Notes: generated by a model from the sequence alone, not told the origin. A DNA stretch of 64,000 nucleotides from Verrucomicrobiia bacterium (GCA_030432565.1 JAUIGV010000024.1:1-64000); one strand, 5' to 3'; shown: positions 17,325-29,488, numbered from the stretch's first letter. Numbers and translations are program-made.

Positions 17325-20300
17325 TGCGGAGAAAGCGGAAATTGCCGGATCGGGCAATGGAGTAGCGGACGGTATCGCCCCCACTGGATGGGCTGGTGGT
17401 TACCGTTCCTCCGGTCGAGGGATCCCAGGTGATCAGATCGGTGGACGTTTCATACGCCACGGTTACCCCTTCGGCGCGGCGGGAGAGGTCGAACTCGATC
17501 CCGACTTTTCCGCTTTCGGAAATAACGCGGACCTGGCTGGATGATCCCGCATCGTTGGGGTCGGTGCCGAAGAGAAACTCAAGCAGGTTGGGAATGCCGT
17601 CGTGGTCAGGGTCGGCGTTGGGAGCGAGGATGAGAGAGTTGGTTTCGCCGGGAAAAGATTCGCTGATGAAGGTGGCAAAATTGATGGGCGGAAGAGGGGC
17701 TTCGACGGTGAAGCGATCGGATCGGACCGGAAAGGGGTTGGTGGCGGTGACAGGAAGTCCTGCCGGGAAGAAGGTTTCGGCCCGCACCGCCGTAGCATCG
17801 GTAATCTTGAGATCCAAGGTATCGCCTTGGTTGGCGGAGCCCGGATCCGGTGTCAGGACAAGGAGCCAGTCTTGCGAGCTGTCGGCTTCCAAAACGGTGG
17901 CGATATTTTCGAGAACGAGGATGCCGTTGTCCGAGTCAAAAGTGGCATCGCCGGTGATTTTTGGGTCGGAGGGATCTCGTACTCCATCGCTGTTGTTGTC
18001 GCGGTAGAGTGTTCCCCCACTGATGGCAGAGACATCATCGAGACTTCCTTCGGCTTTAAAGGCGAGGCTGCTGAGGCGAACATCTGCTCCGTTTGCGGTC
18101 AGGGTGATTCGTTGGACCACGGTGTCACTTGTGAAAGGGATGTTTTGAACGAGGGGCGATGCTCCGCCGGTTCGTTCGACGGTAAAGGAACTGGTGGTGC
18201 CGCCGAGAAGCCCGAAAGGTGAGGTGGACTCCGAGGTCGGATGGGTGAAGGTGGCGGTGACGTTTTGATAGACCGCGCCGGTCAGGTTGGTGGCGGTCCA
18301 TGAGCCGCCTGCCTTGACGGTGGTGGAGCCGATGAGGACTTCGCCCTGGATGCCGGTGTCGCTGAAGATTTGCACGAGGCTGCCGGGTGGCACGGCATTG
18401 AGATCGGGAACGGTCCCGCTGGCCACGCCGGGGCTGTGGGTCCCGGTGGGAGCCGGCATGGAGTCATTGCCTCCGGCAAGAATGATGCCGCCTTCGAGAT
18501 TCTCCGAGATTGAGTTATCGAGGATGGGGTTGGCCCGGGTGGTGGAGCCTGAAACGAGAACGCCACGGCCGGTGTTGGCGATGATGGTATTGCCGGCCGG
18601 GAAAGTGATCGCACTTCCGGCGGATGGGGTGGTAATGCCGGCCGCCCCTGCGACAAAAGGCCCGCCGATACGGTTGCCGCTTGCTCCATTTTCGAGAAGG
18701 ATGCCGTGCTCGATCTGGGCGTAGCTTTCATCGAACGAACTCAGAACTTTTCCACCCTTGGTGATCCCAATGAAGTTGGAGTGGGCACGGTTGGCGAGAG
18801 TGCCTGACCCGCTGAATTGGATGCCGTGGGTTCCATTGGCGAGGCATTCATTTCCGGAGACGGCAGCGGGCCCGCCGATGAGATTGAGAGAGGAATTTTC
18901 GAGGAGGATTCCAGCCCCGGTGCAGAAACTCACAGTGTTCCCGGCGATGGTGTTTTCATTGCTTTCAAAGAGGGCGATGCCGTGGCCGGAACCTGCGGGG
19001 CCGTTAATCCCTTCGATGGTATTGGCGAGGGCACCCGGGAGGCCGATTTGGTTTTCGCTGGAACCGACAAGAACAATCCCCGCAGCATTGCCGGGCCCGA
19101 AACTTCCGAGAAGATCGATGGCCTTGATTTGGTTGTGACTGGATTGGTCCAGGTAAATCCCGACCGGGCATCCGGAAACCGAGACCGGAGTGCTTCGATC
19201 TTCGCCCACGATAATGTGGCTGGCATCGGAATCGATCAGGATCCCCACGCCATCAGGCACGGTGGTCGAGATGGGCTCCGAAGGCAAGGTGCCGAAGGTC
19301 GAGAAGCTGGTGTTTCGAATGGGATTGCGGAGCAGTGGCGAGGTAAGGGTCATGCGGCTGTAGCGGAGGCCGGCGGTGGTGAAGCCGTCAATCCGGTTGC
19401 TGTCGATGGTGTAGAAGTCTTCGATTAAGAAGAAGCCCCCACCTTTTGGCCCACGACCCAGCAAGCCTCCAATTTCGTTGATCCTGGCGTCATCGCTGAT
19501 GAGGATGCCGGTGTCGCAACCGTTAATAGCGCAGTTTTGAAGTTTGTTTTGTTCCGAGAAGACCTGGTCGGTTCCGACTCTGCCGCCGCAGGCTTCAAAC
19601 CAGACTCCGGTTCCGAGAAGGTTGGTCATGCGGATGGTTTCGTTGAGCGGGCCGGAGAATTGGTTGCCGCCTCCGATCATGGGGCCGGGGCCACCGATGA
19701 GGTTGCTATGAGTTCCGTTGCGAAGGTGGATACCGTTGTTTACCCGGGTTTCGGGGCCCGTGCCATTGTTTCCACCCATGGAAATTCCAAGCAGGGTGTT
19801 GTTGATGGTGGTGTTACCATCAATGAGAATCCCGGTCTCCTCACAAGAGAGAATGGATAATTCAGAGTTGAATTCGAGGTTGCCGATCAGGTTTGAGGAT
19901 GCGCCGTTGAGGAGGGTAAGTCCGTTGCCCATGACCCTTTGCTGGCTGGCGGTAAATCCGCCGATGAAGGTGCCGTCGATTTGGTTGGAATCGCATTCGC
20001 CATCGAGGATGATGCCACCGCCGAGATCGTTGGCGAGGATGTTGGTGAAGTCTTCGGTGGGCGAGCTCCCGAAGTTGAATTTGGTGACTTCGAGGAAGGT
20101 GCCGATGCGGTTGTTGGTGCAGTTTCCGGTGAGTCGGATGGAGGCCCCGGTGTTGGGGTCGACGAGGGGGGCAATATCGTCGATAAAATCCTGAATACCG
20201 CTTCGCACCGAGAGGATGGAGTTGAAGGATGTGTCCTGCAGGACGATGCCATCGCCCTGGTTGCCATGGACACTGACTCCGGTAATGAGGGTTTGGGAGG

Positions 20301-23300
20301 TGCCGGCTTCGAGAAGGATTCCGGGGCCGTTGTTGTCGGTGATGATGGTGAAGAAGAGCTTCTGGCGGGGGAAGGTGTTGGTGTTCGGAGGGAGGCGGTA
20401 GGGGTGGCCGATGGTGTTGTCGAAGGTGCCGGCGCCGGTGATTTTGACCCCGCCCAGGGTGTTGTTGGAGATGAACTTGGCAATGACGTGATTGCTGGAG
20501 GCTCCATCATCGATCAGGAGGCCGAGCTTTTGACAATCGCGCACGGCGGGTGACACCGAGACCATACCGGCGTCGGTGAAGACCGAGCTGGGGTCGTTGT
20601 AGAAGGCGTTGTAGAGAGTAGCGCTGCCGGAGAGATGAATGCCGTCTTCCGAGCAGATGCTGACATCGCACTGTTTGGAGAAGCGGTTTCGCGTGGCACC
20701 GTCTTCAAGCAGAATGCCTGTTCCGGTGACATTCGTGATGGAAAAGTCTTCGAAGAGGTTTTCGCTGGCGCCATCGAACACGTGGACGGCCGTGGCGCCG
20801 GTGGTGTCAATTTGGACGTTTTGGAATTGGTTGTAATTGGAGTTGCCCGAGACGTTGATCGCCCGTCCGCCGACTTGCAGAATTTCGATGTTTTGGAGGG
20901 AGTTGTGATCGCACTGATTGTCGACATAAATGCCATCGCCTCCGGCCCCGCTGATTGTGACATCGGTGATTGAGGCTCCCCTGGATTCGTTGGTGATACG
21001 AATGCCTTCGCCGGAGAATCCGGTGAGAATGACATCGCGAATTTCGACATCACTCGAGCCATCGATGACGAAGCCATCGGTTCCGGCGGGAGTGCCCGAG
21101 CCATTAATGGTGATTCCGTCGAGCCAGAATCGGTCGGCGCTGTCGATGGCGGGAAGGGCTTCGTTGATCGCGAAGGGACCCGCCCCGAGTTCGCTCGAAA
21201 TACGAATGGTGTCCCGCTGTCCGGCACCGCCAGTGCTCCCGCTGACATGATCAACTTCACGACGCGTGCCGCCGGGCTCGTCGTTGGTGTGTTGTTCGAT
21301 GGGGCGGCCCAGACCTCCATTGGCAATGAGGAAGGCTTCCTTGATGCTGATTTCACCGTCGGGGGAGTTGGACATGTCACCGCGGGTAATGGTGATGCGA
21401 CTGTGTCCGGAAGGGTAACTGCGGACTTCATCGGTCGGGCGCACCACGGTAAAAGTGAAGGCCGGTCCGGCTTCGTCGTTTGCCTTGATTTGGAGGGTAT
21501 GATTTCCGGCGTTGAGGGCAGGGAGAAACGCGGTGATTTGTCCGGGTCGGGACTGGAGAATCTCGACGGTTGTCAAACCATCGACGATGGCGCTCATTCG
21601 CTCCGCGCTGTTGGCGACGTCAATGATGATGGATCGGTTTTGGCCGATGGTAACTTCGGGGATGCCGCCGGTGCCGGCTTGGCTGGGTCGCATCGCAATG
21701 ACCGAGGGAGGGACGGGCATGGTAAGTTTGCCTTCGTCTCCGAGCGAAGAAGAGCGTGCGGTTTGCGGGCCGCCGGGAGTTTCTGCTCCTCCCTTGGTGA
21801 GACAGACGAAGGCCTGGCTGGTGTTAAAGGTCGAACGAAAACTTGCGGCGGAGGGGATTGTGAAGCGGATCTGGGTGGGGGTGACCGAAAATTGTGTGAT
21901 GGGCAGTTCGGCGGCGATGTCTCCCGAAGTCGTATTGAAGCTTCAGAGGGAAAGAGTGAGGCCCTCGGTGGAGGAGCCAAAATTTCCCCCGCGAACGACC
22001 ACATTGGTGCCTTCGTGGATGGTATTGGGAGAGACCCTGGTGATGAAGGGGGAGAAGGGATTTCCGACCACGATGAAGGAGCGTTCGACGGCCTGGGTGC
22101 GGTCGCGGAGCAGCCCGGCGGTGCGTTCGACGGCCTGGAGTCCGCTGCTAACCTTGCCGAGGACGTCGAAGGTTTTGGCGATGACTTTGCCGGCGCGTGC
22201 GGCAATCTTCGCGGAGCTGGCATCGCTGATCGCAGTCGCGTAAAGGGTCTTCATGGTGCTGGTGGCGGCCGACTTTGCAATGTCGAGGAAGGTGGCGGCA
22301 TCGAGATTTTCCCGACCCCGATAGACGGAAAGCGTTTTAGCGAGACTGGTATTGAGATTGTAGATGAACTCACCGTCGACTCCGAGGATATCCCCGACGC
22401 TGGCGAACGCGCCAACCGCGTCGATGGCGGCGATCATCACATTACCGGCGAGGGAAAAGGCCCACTGGGAGTTGGGATCAACGGCGTTGAGCAGGTCGCT
22501 CTGTTGATTCAAGCCGAGAGCGATGTTTCCACTGTAGGACTGGACGAGATAAATTTCAGGAATGCGCCTGTCGATGCGGAATTCGGTGGTTTTTGGGGGT
22601 TCCAAATCCAGACCGGTCCGGGATTTAATGAGGCCGGTGGAAAGCTCAAAAACCTCGTTGGCGAGAGTGGCCAGGAGATCGATTTTGGAGCTGAGCAGTT
22701 CGGCCCGGGCAAATCCGGTTTGGAGGGGGACGGAGTTGGCGGGGACGACGGGAGAGAGGCCCTCAAGATCTTGAATGTCGGCGAGGCCATTCGGGAAGCT
22801 TTGCGGATTGACCCGAAAGAGTTCCATACTCCAGTCCAAGGAATTTCGGCTGGTAGTACGAGAGTTGTCAAAGATGAGAAAATCGTCTTTACGCTGCGGG
22901 TCGGCTTTGATGGTGCTGTCAAAGACGGTGGGGACGCCCGGGATGTTGGCTTCCCGGAGTTTGACGTCGGCCAGGCTTGCCGGGAGTTCCTTGAAGCCCT
23001 GGGGAGCGGGCGGAGTCATCGCGATGACGGATTCGATGAGCGAAATGAGGGGAGGATCGAAGCGGGCGTCGTCGAGGTAGTCCCGGCTTTCCTGCGCGGC
23101 TTCCGAAATGACCGTGACGAGGGCGGCGGTATCGGGATCGGAGGAGAGGTTGTTGCGAAGGTTGGCAAAGTCGGCGGGGTCACGGCGACCGCTCATCGGG
23201 TTGTTGAGGACCATGGCCAGGGCGGTGGTTTGTGCTGTAACGGTGGCAGTGGTATCGCCATCGACGACAGTGCCGAGGAAGGTCGACGGTTGGCCGTCTT

Positions 23301-23754
23301 TGAAGATCCAGATGGTGACGGGGCGTCCGGTGATGACCTTGGCGGTGAAGGTTCCGTTGACGGCAGTTGTGCTTTCCTGGTCTCCCGAGATGATGGTGTA
23401 ATTTTGGGCGGAAACTCCTGGTGGGGGAGTGAAGGTGCCGGAGATGTTTCGATAGATGGAAAGTGGAAGGGGATAGGCGATGGGATTTCCACCATCGGTC
23501 ACCTCCACGATGCCGCTGACGATGTTGGCTGGAATATTGAAGCGGATTGCATCATTGGTGGCGGAGGAAACGGTAATGTTGATTCCTCCGACTTGGACAG
23601 TGGCCTGAGCGGGGTCAAAATTCCCGCTTAGAGTGATTTGAGTGCCTGGTAGTCCGGACAGGGGTGTCATATTGGTGATGACGGCCGCCTGACCGAAGTG
23701 GGTCAGAAAGAGGGCGAGGGCGGCAATGATGGATTTGACCGAGATCACTTTCAT
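17302..23754 (-). CDS. Giant secreted IPT/TIG + right-handed beta-helix repeat protein, interrupted by one in-frame TGA at 21943-21945
   Basis: MKVISVKSIIAALALFLTHFGQAAVITNMTPLSGLPGTQITLSGNF (signal + IPT) ... ITRVSPNTIHEGTNVVVRGGNFGSSTEGLTLSL*SFNTTSGDIAAELPITQFSVTPTQIRFTIPSAASF... same frame continues to 17302 with many beta-helix repeats (SSENLFEDFSITNVTGTGILLEDGATRN etc.). Confidence 0.75.
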
Positions 23755-23893
23755 TCCCTTACAAGGGCTGGAATGATCTCGTTGGCCAAGTCTTAAAGAA
23801 TATGCGGATAGGCTGGTTTGATGGGATAAGGGCTTGATGGAGACGGGGTAAAAGGGAGTTATTTCTAACAATCGAACTAATTTGCAAAAGGTA

Positions 23894-24100
23894 TCAGCTG
23901 AAAAAAGCCACAATGAAGAGTGAGATTATGAAAAGGAGGATGGCGAGGGCGATGGGGTTGCCGGTGGTGCGGAGTTGGGTTCCCTGGATGAGGGCTGGAG
24001 GAGCGTCGCGGATTTTGACGAGGTTATTACGGGTGACGGCTTCCCTTGAGTGAATGAGGTTGTTGGTGAAGGAGAGGCCGATGGTGCCTTCTTTTTGACT
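23894..24100 (-). pseudogene. 5'-truncated gene fragment encoding a C-terminal TM segment
   Basis: Minus frame SQKEGTIGLSFTNNLIHSREAVTRNNLVKIRDAPPALIQGTQLRTTGNPIALAILLFIISLFIVAFFS-stop; abuts the repeat copy at 24101. Confidence 0.45.
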
Positions 24101-24123
24101 GTTTTCAAAAGACAGACAAATCA
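24101..24123 (+). repeat. Divergent copy gttttcaaaagacagacaaatca
   Basis: Matches gttttaaaagacagacaaataa with one inserted c and a changed end. Confidence 0.7.
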
Positions 24124-24364
24124 CATCGGACTATTACTCCGAGTGGGCATCGATACGGGGTCTGATCGTATCAGCAGGAGTTGATTCATTTTGTTTTCTT
24201 ATCATTCAAAACGGTCGTCACCTTGGCGGTTTCCACTCCCGCCTGACGAACCCATGTCATCCAGCAGTGGCGCAAACGATTTTTCTGTTGAACCGGGGTC
24301 ACACGGATTCCCGTTGATTTTACATCATGAGAGGGTCAGGATCTCCGGGAATAGTGAAAAAGAA

Positions 24365-25777
24365 ATGACTATGAAAGCCGGCGTTAAATTAACCATCTCG
24401 CTCATTTTAGAGCTGCTTATTTTGGTTGGCGGCCCGGCCCTTGCTCAAGCCGGTCCCGAAATCAAAGCCTTTCCCGGAGCGGAAGGCTGGGGGGCGGCCA
24501 GTAAAGGTGGGCGGGGTGGCCGCGTCATCAAGGTGACCAATTTAAATGCCGAGGGGCCGGGCAGTCTGGCAGATGCCTGTGCCGCCGAGGGCCCCCGCAT
24601 CGTCATCTTCGAAGTCAGCGGGGTCATTCGTAGTAATATCCGCATTACGAAACCATACCTCACCATTGCCGGCCAGACTGCTCCGGGCGCGGGGATCACC
24701 GTGGAAGGCGTCATCTCCAGCTATGACTACGGTGTTCACGATATTATCATCCGGCATCTCCGCGTCCGTCCCCGTCGTGGTGTCGGTGCCGGGGGCGACT
24801 GCCTCCAGCTCGGCGGTCTTGGTCCAAAAAAATCTGGAACCTACAACATCATCCTCGATCACTTGTCCTTGAGCTGGGGCAATGACGAAATGATTGATCT
24901 CTATCATGCCCATGATGTGACGGTGCAATGGTGCACGATCGAGGAATCGGATGACAAGGGACACACCAAGGGGGCTCACAACTTCGGCTTGATTTCGGCT
25001 GCCGAGGACAACGGCGCCGTCTCGGTGCACCACAATCTTTGGGCTCATCATGCGCGCCGTGTTCCCTGCATGGCTCCCTACCGAGAAAATGCTGCAGGCG
25101 ATTTTGCGAACAACCTGATCTATAATTGTCGTGGCGGCTACGTCGACGACGGTCACGGGGCCCGGGCCAAAAGCCCCGTGAATCTGCATCGGAACTACTA
25201 CCGGCGCGGGCCGCAGACGCAGGACCGGATTTATCCCTATGCCTTGTCTCCGAATATGAGCTACTACGTGCGGGACAACTACTTCGAGGACTGGGGTTAT
25301 CAGGGCCATCCCCGGCACTGGAAGTGGGGTGGGCCAAACCGTGCCCCCCGCTGGGTGCAGTTTAACAATAATGGCCGCGAGCTGAATTCCCCGGCCAAGA
25401 CACCGAAGATCGAATTGGTCGATGCCAAGGAAGCCTTCAAGCTGGTTCTTGCCAAGGCCGGGTGCTGGCCCCGGGATCGGGTGACCCAGCGAAGCATTGA
25501 CGAAGTCAAAAGTAAGACCGGCGCGTGGGGACGTAATGGTCCCCTCAAGCCCACTGACGAATGGTTTCTCGAGGGGCTCACTCCGGGCAGGGCTCCCACT
25601 GATTCCGATGGCGATGGAATGCCCGATGCCTGGGAACAGTCACACAAGCTGGATTCCAAAGATCCCACCGATGCGAGTAATCTGGTCCCGGCCGGAAAAT
25701 CCTTGCGAGACCGTCACCTGAAATATTCCTACCTCGAATTCTATCTCAACGAACTGGCAGACAAAAGTGTCCGCTAG
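24365..25777 (+). CDS. Pectate-lyase-like secreted protein
   Basis: EIKAFPGAEGWGAASKGGRGGRVIKVTNLNAEGPGSLADACAAEGPRIVIFEVSGVIRSNIRITKPYLTIAGQTAPGAGITVEG...IIIRHLRVRP...IILDHLSLSWGNDEMID. Confidence 0.85.
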   Translation: MTMKAGVKLTISLILELLILVGGPALAQAGPEIKAFPGAEGWGAASKGGRGGRVIKVTNLNAEGPGSLADACAAEGPRIVIFEVSGVIRSNIRITKPYLTIAGQTAPGAGITVEGVISSYDYGVHDIIIRHLRVRPRRGVGAGGDCLQLGGLGPKKSGTYNIILDHLSLSWGNDEMIDLYHAHDVTVQWCTIEESDDKGHTKGAHNFGLISAAEDNGAVSVHHNLWAHHARRVPCMAPYRENAAGDFANNLIYNCRGGYVDDGHGARAKSPVNLHRNYYRRGPQTQDRIYPYALSPNMSYYVRDNYFEDWGYQGHPRHWKWGGPNRAPRWVQFNNNGRELNSPAKTPKIELVDAKEAFKLVLAKAGCWPRDRVTQRSIDEVKSKTGAWGRNGPLKPTDEWFLEGLTPGRAPTDSDGDGMPDAWEQSHKLDSKDPTDASNLVPAGKSLRDRHLKYSYLEFYLNELADKSVR

Positions 25778-26186
25778 GCGTCCCGGGTCCAGCCTTCGTT
25801 GGTTTTTGTTCCTCCTTGAAACCGAGGCGCCAGGCAAACAATACTGGTCATCTTTTTGGTTTGCCGGGACCAGGGTTGATCTTCCCAGGAACATCATTGC
25901 CAAAATCCCAAAAGGAATGATGAAGAAAACTTTAAAAATGCACCTGGTGCTCTTTATCCACTCTCATTCTCCCGGCAACCCGATTTGATCCTGCCGCGAC
26001 TCAACGACACCCAAAACACAACGCGCCGACAAAGGGGCCTGATGCGAATGGCTCATGAGAGGACCCTTGCGCAGGCAAATTCCAAGCAATCACAGGCTGC
26101 ATTGGAACGACTAAAAATTGGGTGGAACGATCAGTTGAATCAGTCGAGGTTAGCTTGTATGTAAAACCCGGCCCTACCCCTATCCA

Positions 26187-28598
26187 ATGATCTTTCCTGG
26201 CAGCACCTACCACGCCCTGATTTCCCTCGCCTTCGGGCTCACGTTTGGTGGAATGAGCACTCTGGCCGGGGAGAACCCGAGCCAGGTCAAGGTCACCTAC
26301 CTCCGGGATGACGGCAAGAAGTTCGCCGATCCCGCGGGAGGTCCCCGTTTTGTCCAAGGCGAGGTCAGCTCCGGCAACTTCGCCTTCATGCCGAGCCTTC
26401 TGCCAAATCCCTCCGTGGTCCTGTTCGACATGAGCAACGTAATCGGGGGCAGGCCGGAAGTCTTCATCCCCGATTCCGGGCAGATTCTCGGGATCTTCAC
26501 GGACCCGCTTTTTCCACAGCCGGGCAAGTTTAGCATCAATTTGCCCATTGAGCCGACCGGGGCGTGGCTCGACGTCGACCACGATGGCGTGAAGGAGCAG
26601 GGCATCCAGATCTATTCACTAAAGGTCGGATCAAACCTGTTTGGGAACTCCCACCTGCAGCAGATGGAGCAGGAGGCATTCGTTCAGTCCTACCTGACGG
26701 ATTTTGTCACGGGCGAGATTACCGAGGGCATCTTCCTGCTCTTCGCACCCGATGACCGCCAAGACTTCCCCGCCGCGCCCGGGAACGATGGTGTCTGGTT
26801 CAGCGGGGACGAACCAACCGTCACCCTTCCCGCCGGATATAGTTTGGCCACCCTGCCCCCGGATGGTCCCATTACCCTCGACTGTTCACCCCGCTTGACC
26901 ATGGGCATTTTGGAGCGTGCGGAGACGGAGTCCCCGGATTTCTCAGCGCAGGGCATCTTGAAGAGCTTCCATTCCCTGATCGACATCCTCGGTGAGCGCT
27001 ATGCCTACACCGACCTGCGCCAACTGGACTGGGAGACCATTCGCGCCGCTTACCTTCCGCGCGTCAAGAAGGCCAATGCCGAAGATGATATGGCTGCCTA
27101 CTACGTTTTGCTCCATGAGTTGGCGGTGTCCTTGGGCGATACCCATGTCGTTGCCACCACAAAGAACCTGGCCCTCAGTCGCGCGCTCTATCAAGGGGCG
27201 CAAAAGACGGCCACGGTTGGTGCCGATGTGTTCGCTGTTTGGGGTGAAGATGACGAGTTGCCCGGTGCGCGCATCCAGGTTCTGAGCGTGGGTGAGAAGT
27301 CACCTGCCCAAAAGGCAGGGTGGGTGCCCGGGACCGAGATTCTCTCGATCGACGGTGAGCCCATCGCCGACCGGGTGGCGGCTGTTCGCCTGCCGGTTGG
27401 AATCGGCACGGAGACCGTGCGATTGGACGGTCAGGCGAGGAACGTGCTCAACTTCGAAGAGGGCCAGGAGGTTACCATCGAGTTCCGGCTGCCAGGATCC
27501 TCCGACACCCAGTCGGTGACCATGACTGCCGGTTCCTACCCGAAAGGCGGTAGCACACCTCCGTCGGCAGTGCGGAATCCGGTGAGTTTCCGACAGATCG
27601 AGGACTACGGGCTGGTGCGTTGGGGTGACTTTCTCCACTACATTCTCCCGAAACTCGCAGTGTTGGAGGAGGCACTCTCGGTGGAGCAGGGGCGTGCCTC
27701 CGGGGGAATCATCATCGATTTGAGAGGAAACAGCGGCGGCTGGGTCGCCCTTTACGAGACCATGGCCTCTTACTTTTTCACTGCCGAGAATCCCATGCCG
27801 GTTGGTATTTTCGACGAGTACTTTTTCGACGCGTCGCAGGGCAAAAGGGTGAAGGTCTATTCTCCCGACTACAAGATCAGCGCGCCCAATCCCGACCATG
27901 CCTACAGTGGTCCGGTGGTCGTGCTGGTGGACCAGACCAGCGCGAGCGCGGCCGAGTATTTCAGCCAGCACCTGCAACAACTCAAACGGGCAACCATCAT
28001 CGGCCAGTATCCTACCAGCGGTGCGGGGGGGAGTGTGGAGCGGGTCACCATGCCTGCCGGAATCTTATTTCAATTCACTCAGGGCGGAACTTTCTTCGCT
28101 GGCACCCGCACGCCAAACCTCGAAGCCAAAGGTGTCAGACCCGATGTTCGAGTTCCGGCCACCCTCAAGACGGAGCTCGCCAAGATCCGGGGCGAGGATC
28201 CGGTGCTCGATGCGGCCATCGCCTTTCTGGATGAACACTCCGACCGCCTCGTTGGTACTACCTGGCGCTGGACTGCAAACATCGAAATGCCTTCGCTTAA
28301 AGAGTCACCCGTGAAGGGAGACGGCATCTACGAAATCACCTTCAACCGCGACGGAACCCTTTCCGTCACCGCCGATGCCAATCGCGCCACCGGCACCTAC
28401 GAACGGAAGGGGTATGACCAAATAAGTATTTCTGTGGAGACATCGACCTTGGCACTGGGGCCGCCTGAATCTCTCGGTGAATCATTCCTGGCTTCCCTTG
28501 GTGAGGTTACCGGCTTCGCCTTTGACAGCCGGCGACTGGCTTTAATATTCCCAAAGTCCGGAAACGAGTCCTTCCTGATGTTCGAGGCGGCAGAGTGA
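26187..28598 (+). CDS. S41 family (tail-specific/CTP) peptidase with PDZ-like region
   Basis: VLSVGEKSPAQKAGWVPGTEILSIDGEP; GGIIIDLRGNSGGWVALYETM; VVVLVDQTSASAAEYFSQHLQQLKRATIIGQYPTSGAGGS. Confidence 0.85.
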   Translation: MIFPGSTYHALISLAFGLTFGGMSTLAGENPSQVKVTYLRDDGKKFADPAGGPRFVQGEVSSGNFAFMPSLLPNPSVVLFDMSNVIGGRPEVFIPDSGQILGIFTDPLFPQPGKFSINLPIEPTGAWLDVDHDGVKEQGIQIYSLKVGSNLFGNSHLQQMEQEAFVQSYLTDFVTGEITEGIFLLFAPDDRQDFPAAPGNDGVWFSGDEPTVTLPAGYSLATLPPDGPITLDCSPRLTMGILERAETESPDFSAQGILKSFHSLIDILGERYAYTDLRQLDWETIRAAYLPRVKKANAEDDMAAYYVLLHELAVSLGDTHVVATTKNLALSRALYQGAQKTATVGADVFAVWGEDDELPGARIQVLSVGEKSPAQKAGWVPGTEILSIDGEPIADRVAAVRLPVGIGTETVRLDGQARNVLNFEEGQEVTIEFRLPGSSDTQSVTMTAGSYPKGGSTPPSAVRNPVSFRQIEDYGLVRWGDFLHYILPKLAVLEEALSVEQGRASGGIIIDLRGNSGGWVALYETMASYFFTAENPMPVGIFDEYFFDASQGKRVKVYSPDYKISAPNPDHAYSGPVVVLVDQTSASAAEYFSQHLQQLKRATIIGQYPTSGAGGSVERVTMPAGILFQFTQGGTFFAGTRTPNLEAKGVRPDVRVPATLKTELAKIRGEDPVLDAAIAFLDEHSDRLVGTTWRWTANIEMPSLKESPVKGDGIYEITFNRDGTLSVTADANRATGTYERKGYDQISISVETSTLALGPPESLGESFLASLGEVTGFAFDSRRLALIFPKSGNESFLMFEAAE

Positions 28599-28783
28599 TT
28601 CCAGGTTGCGTTCTTGATTTATTGAAGTTCGTATCACAAAGCTCTGCCTCACAGAGAGATCACCCCGCCAATTCCAGCGGTTCGTTTTGTTCCTTGGATA
28701 GATATCGAAGGGGGTCGATTTTTTAATGCGCCGTCGCAAATGACAGGCTTGCTTCAGGGCGCCGCTCCGTTCGATCATACGTC

Positions 28784-29383
28784 GTGAGCGAGAGTGAAAA
28801 CCAGAAAAGGCGTCGAGTCGTTGTGACCGGTGGTCCAGGCGGTGGCAAGACGACTGCGGTTGACTTTTTCCGGCGAGAGATTGGCGAGCAAATCGTGATC
28901 GTTCCGGAGGCGGCCACGATGATTTTTTCCGGAGGATTTCCTCGCGAACCGGGGGAGCAAGCGCGGATGGCGGCCCAGAAAGCCGTATATCATGTTCAGC
29001 GAAACCTTGAGGATGTTCAGGCGGCGCTTTATCCGGAGCGTGTCTTGCTCTGCGACCGCGGCACCGTCGACGGCGCGGTATACTGGCCGGGCGGGCCGGA
29101 GGGCTTTTTTGAGGCGCTCGAGACAAGTCTGGAGACTGAACTGGAACGCTATGATGCGGTCATTTTTTTCGAAAGCGCGGCCGTTGGTGGTATGGGAATC
29201 GAGGGTGGCAACCCGATCCGCAGTGAGACGATGAATGAAGCAGTGGAGTTGAATTCAAGGCTGAGGTCAATTTGGGCACAGCATCCCCATTTCATGGTCG
29301 TGGATCACGACCCCTCGTTTTTTAAGAAGATCGGGCGTGGACTCGATGCTCTTTCGGAAACGATCTGCAAGCTTTCGCCTTGA
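28784..29383 (+). CDS. AAA/P-loop ATP-binding protein (AAA_28-like), GTG start
   Basis: RRRVVVTGGPGGGKTTAVDFFRREIGEQIVIVPEAATMIFSGGFP...VLLCDRGTVDGAVYWPG. Confidence 0.8.
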   Translation: MSESENQKRRRVVVTGGPGGGKTTAVDFFRREIGEQIVIVPEAATMIFSGGFPREPGEQARMAAQKAVYHVQRNLEDVQAALYPERVLLCDRGTVDGAVYWPGGPEGFFEALETSLETELERYDAVIFFESAAVGGMGIEGGNPIRSETMNEAVELNSRLRSIWAQHPHFMVVDHDPSFFKKIGRGLDALSETICKLSP

Positions 29384-29424
29384 TGCGAAGCAGGCAAATT
29401 GTGTTTTACCAAACGACCGGCATT

Positions 29425-29488
29425 AGGTCTTTGGCGGGAAGGCTCTGAAGCCGTATGGCCTGACACGGAAGTGACGGGGGGTGCTTCG
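29425..29488 (+). repeat. Divergent copy (D) of a GC-rich intergenic repeat
   Basis: gtctttggcgggaaggctctgaagccg...cggaagtgacggggggtgcttcg, similar to 35979-36040 and 44190-44262. Confidence 0.35.

Noticed and set aside
21247-23631. Long plus-strand ORF of 794 aa
   Set aside because: Antisense shadow of the giant beta-helix/IPT gene; low-complexity composition (D/G/E rich), no recognisable domain. The same applies to 11513-12757, 19939-20553, 48944-49555, 50736-51518 and many others in the track.
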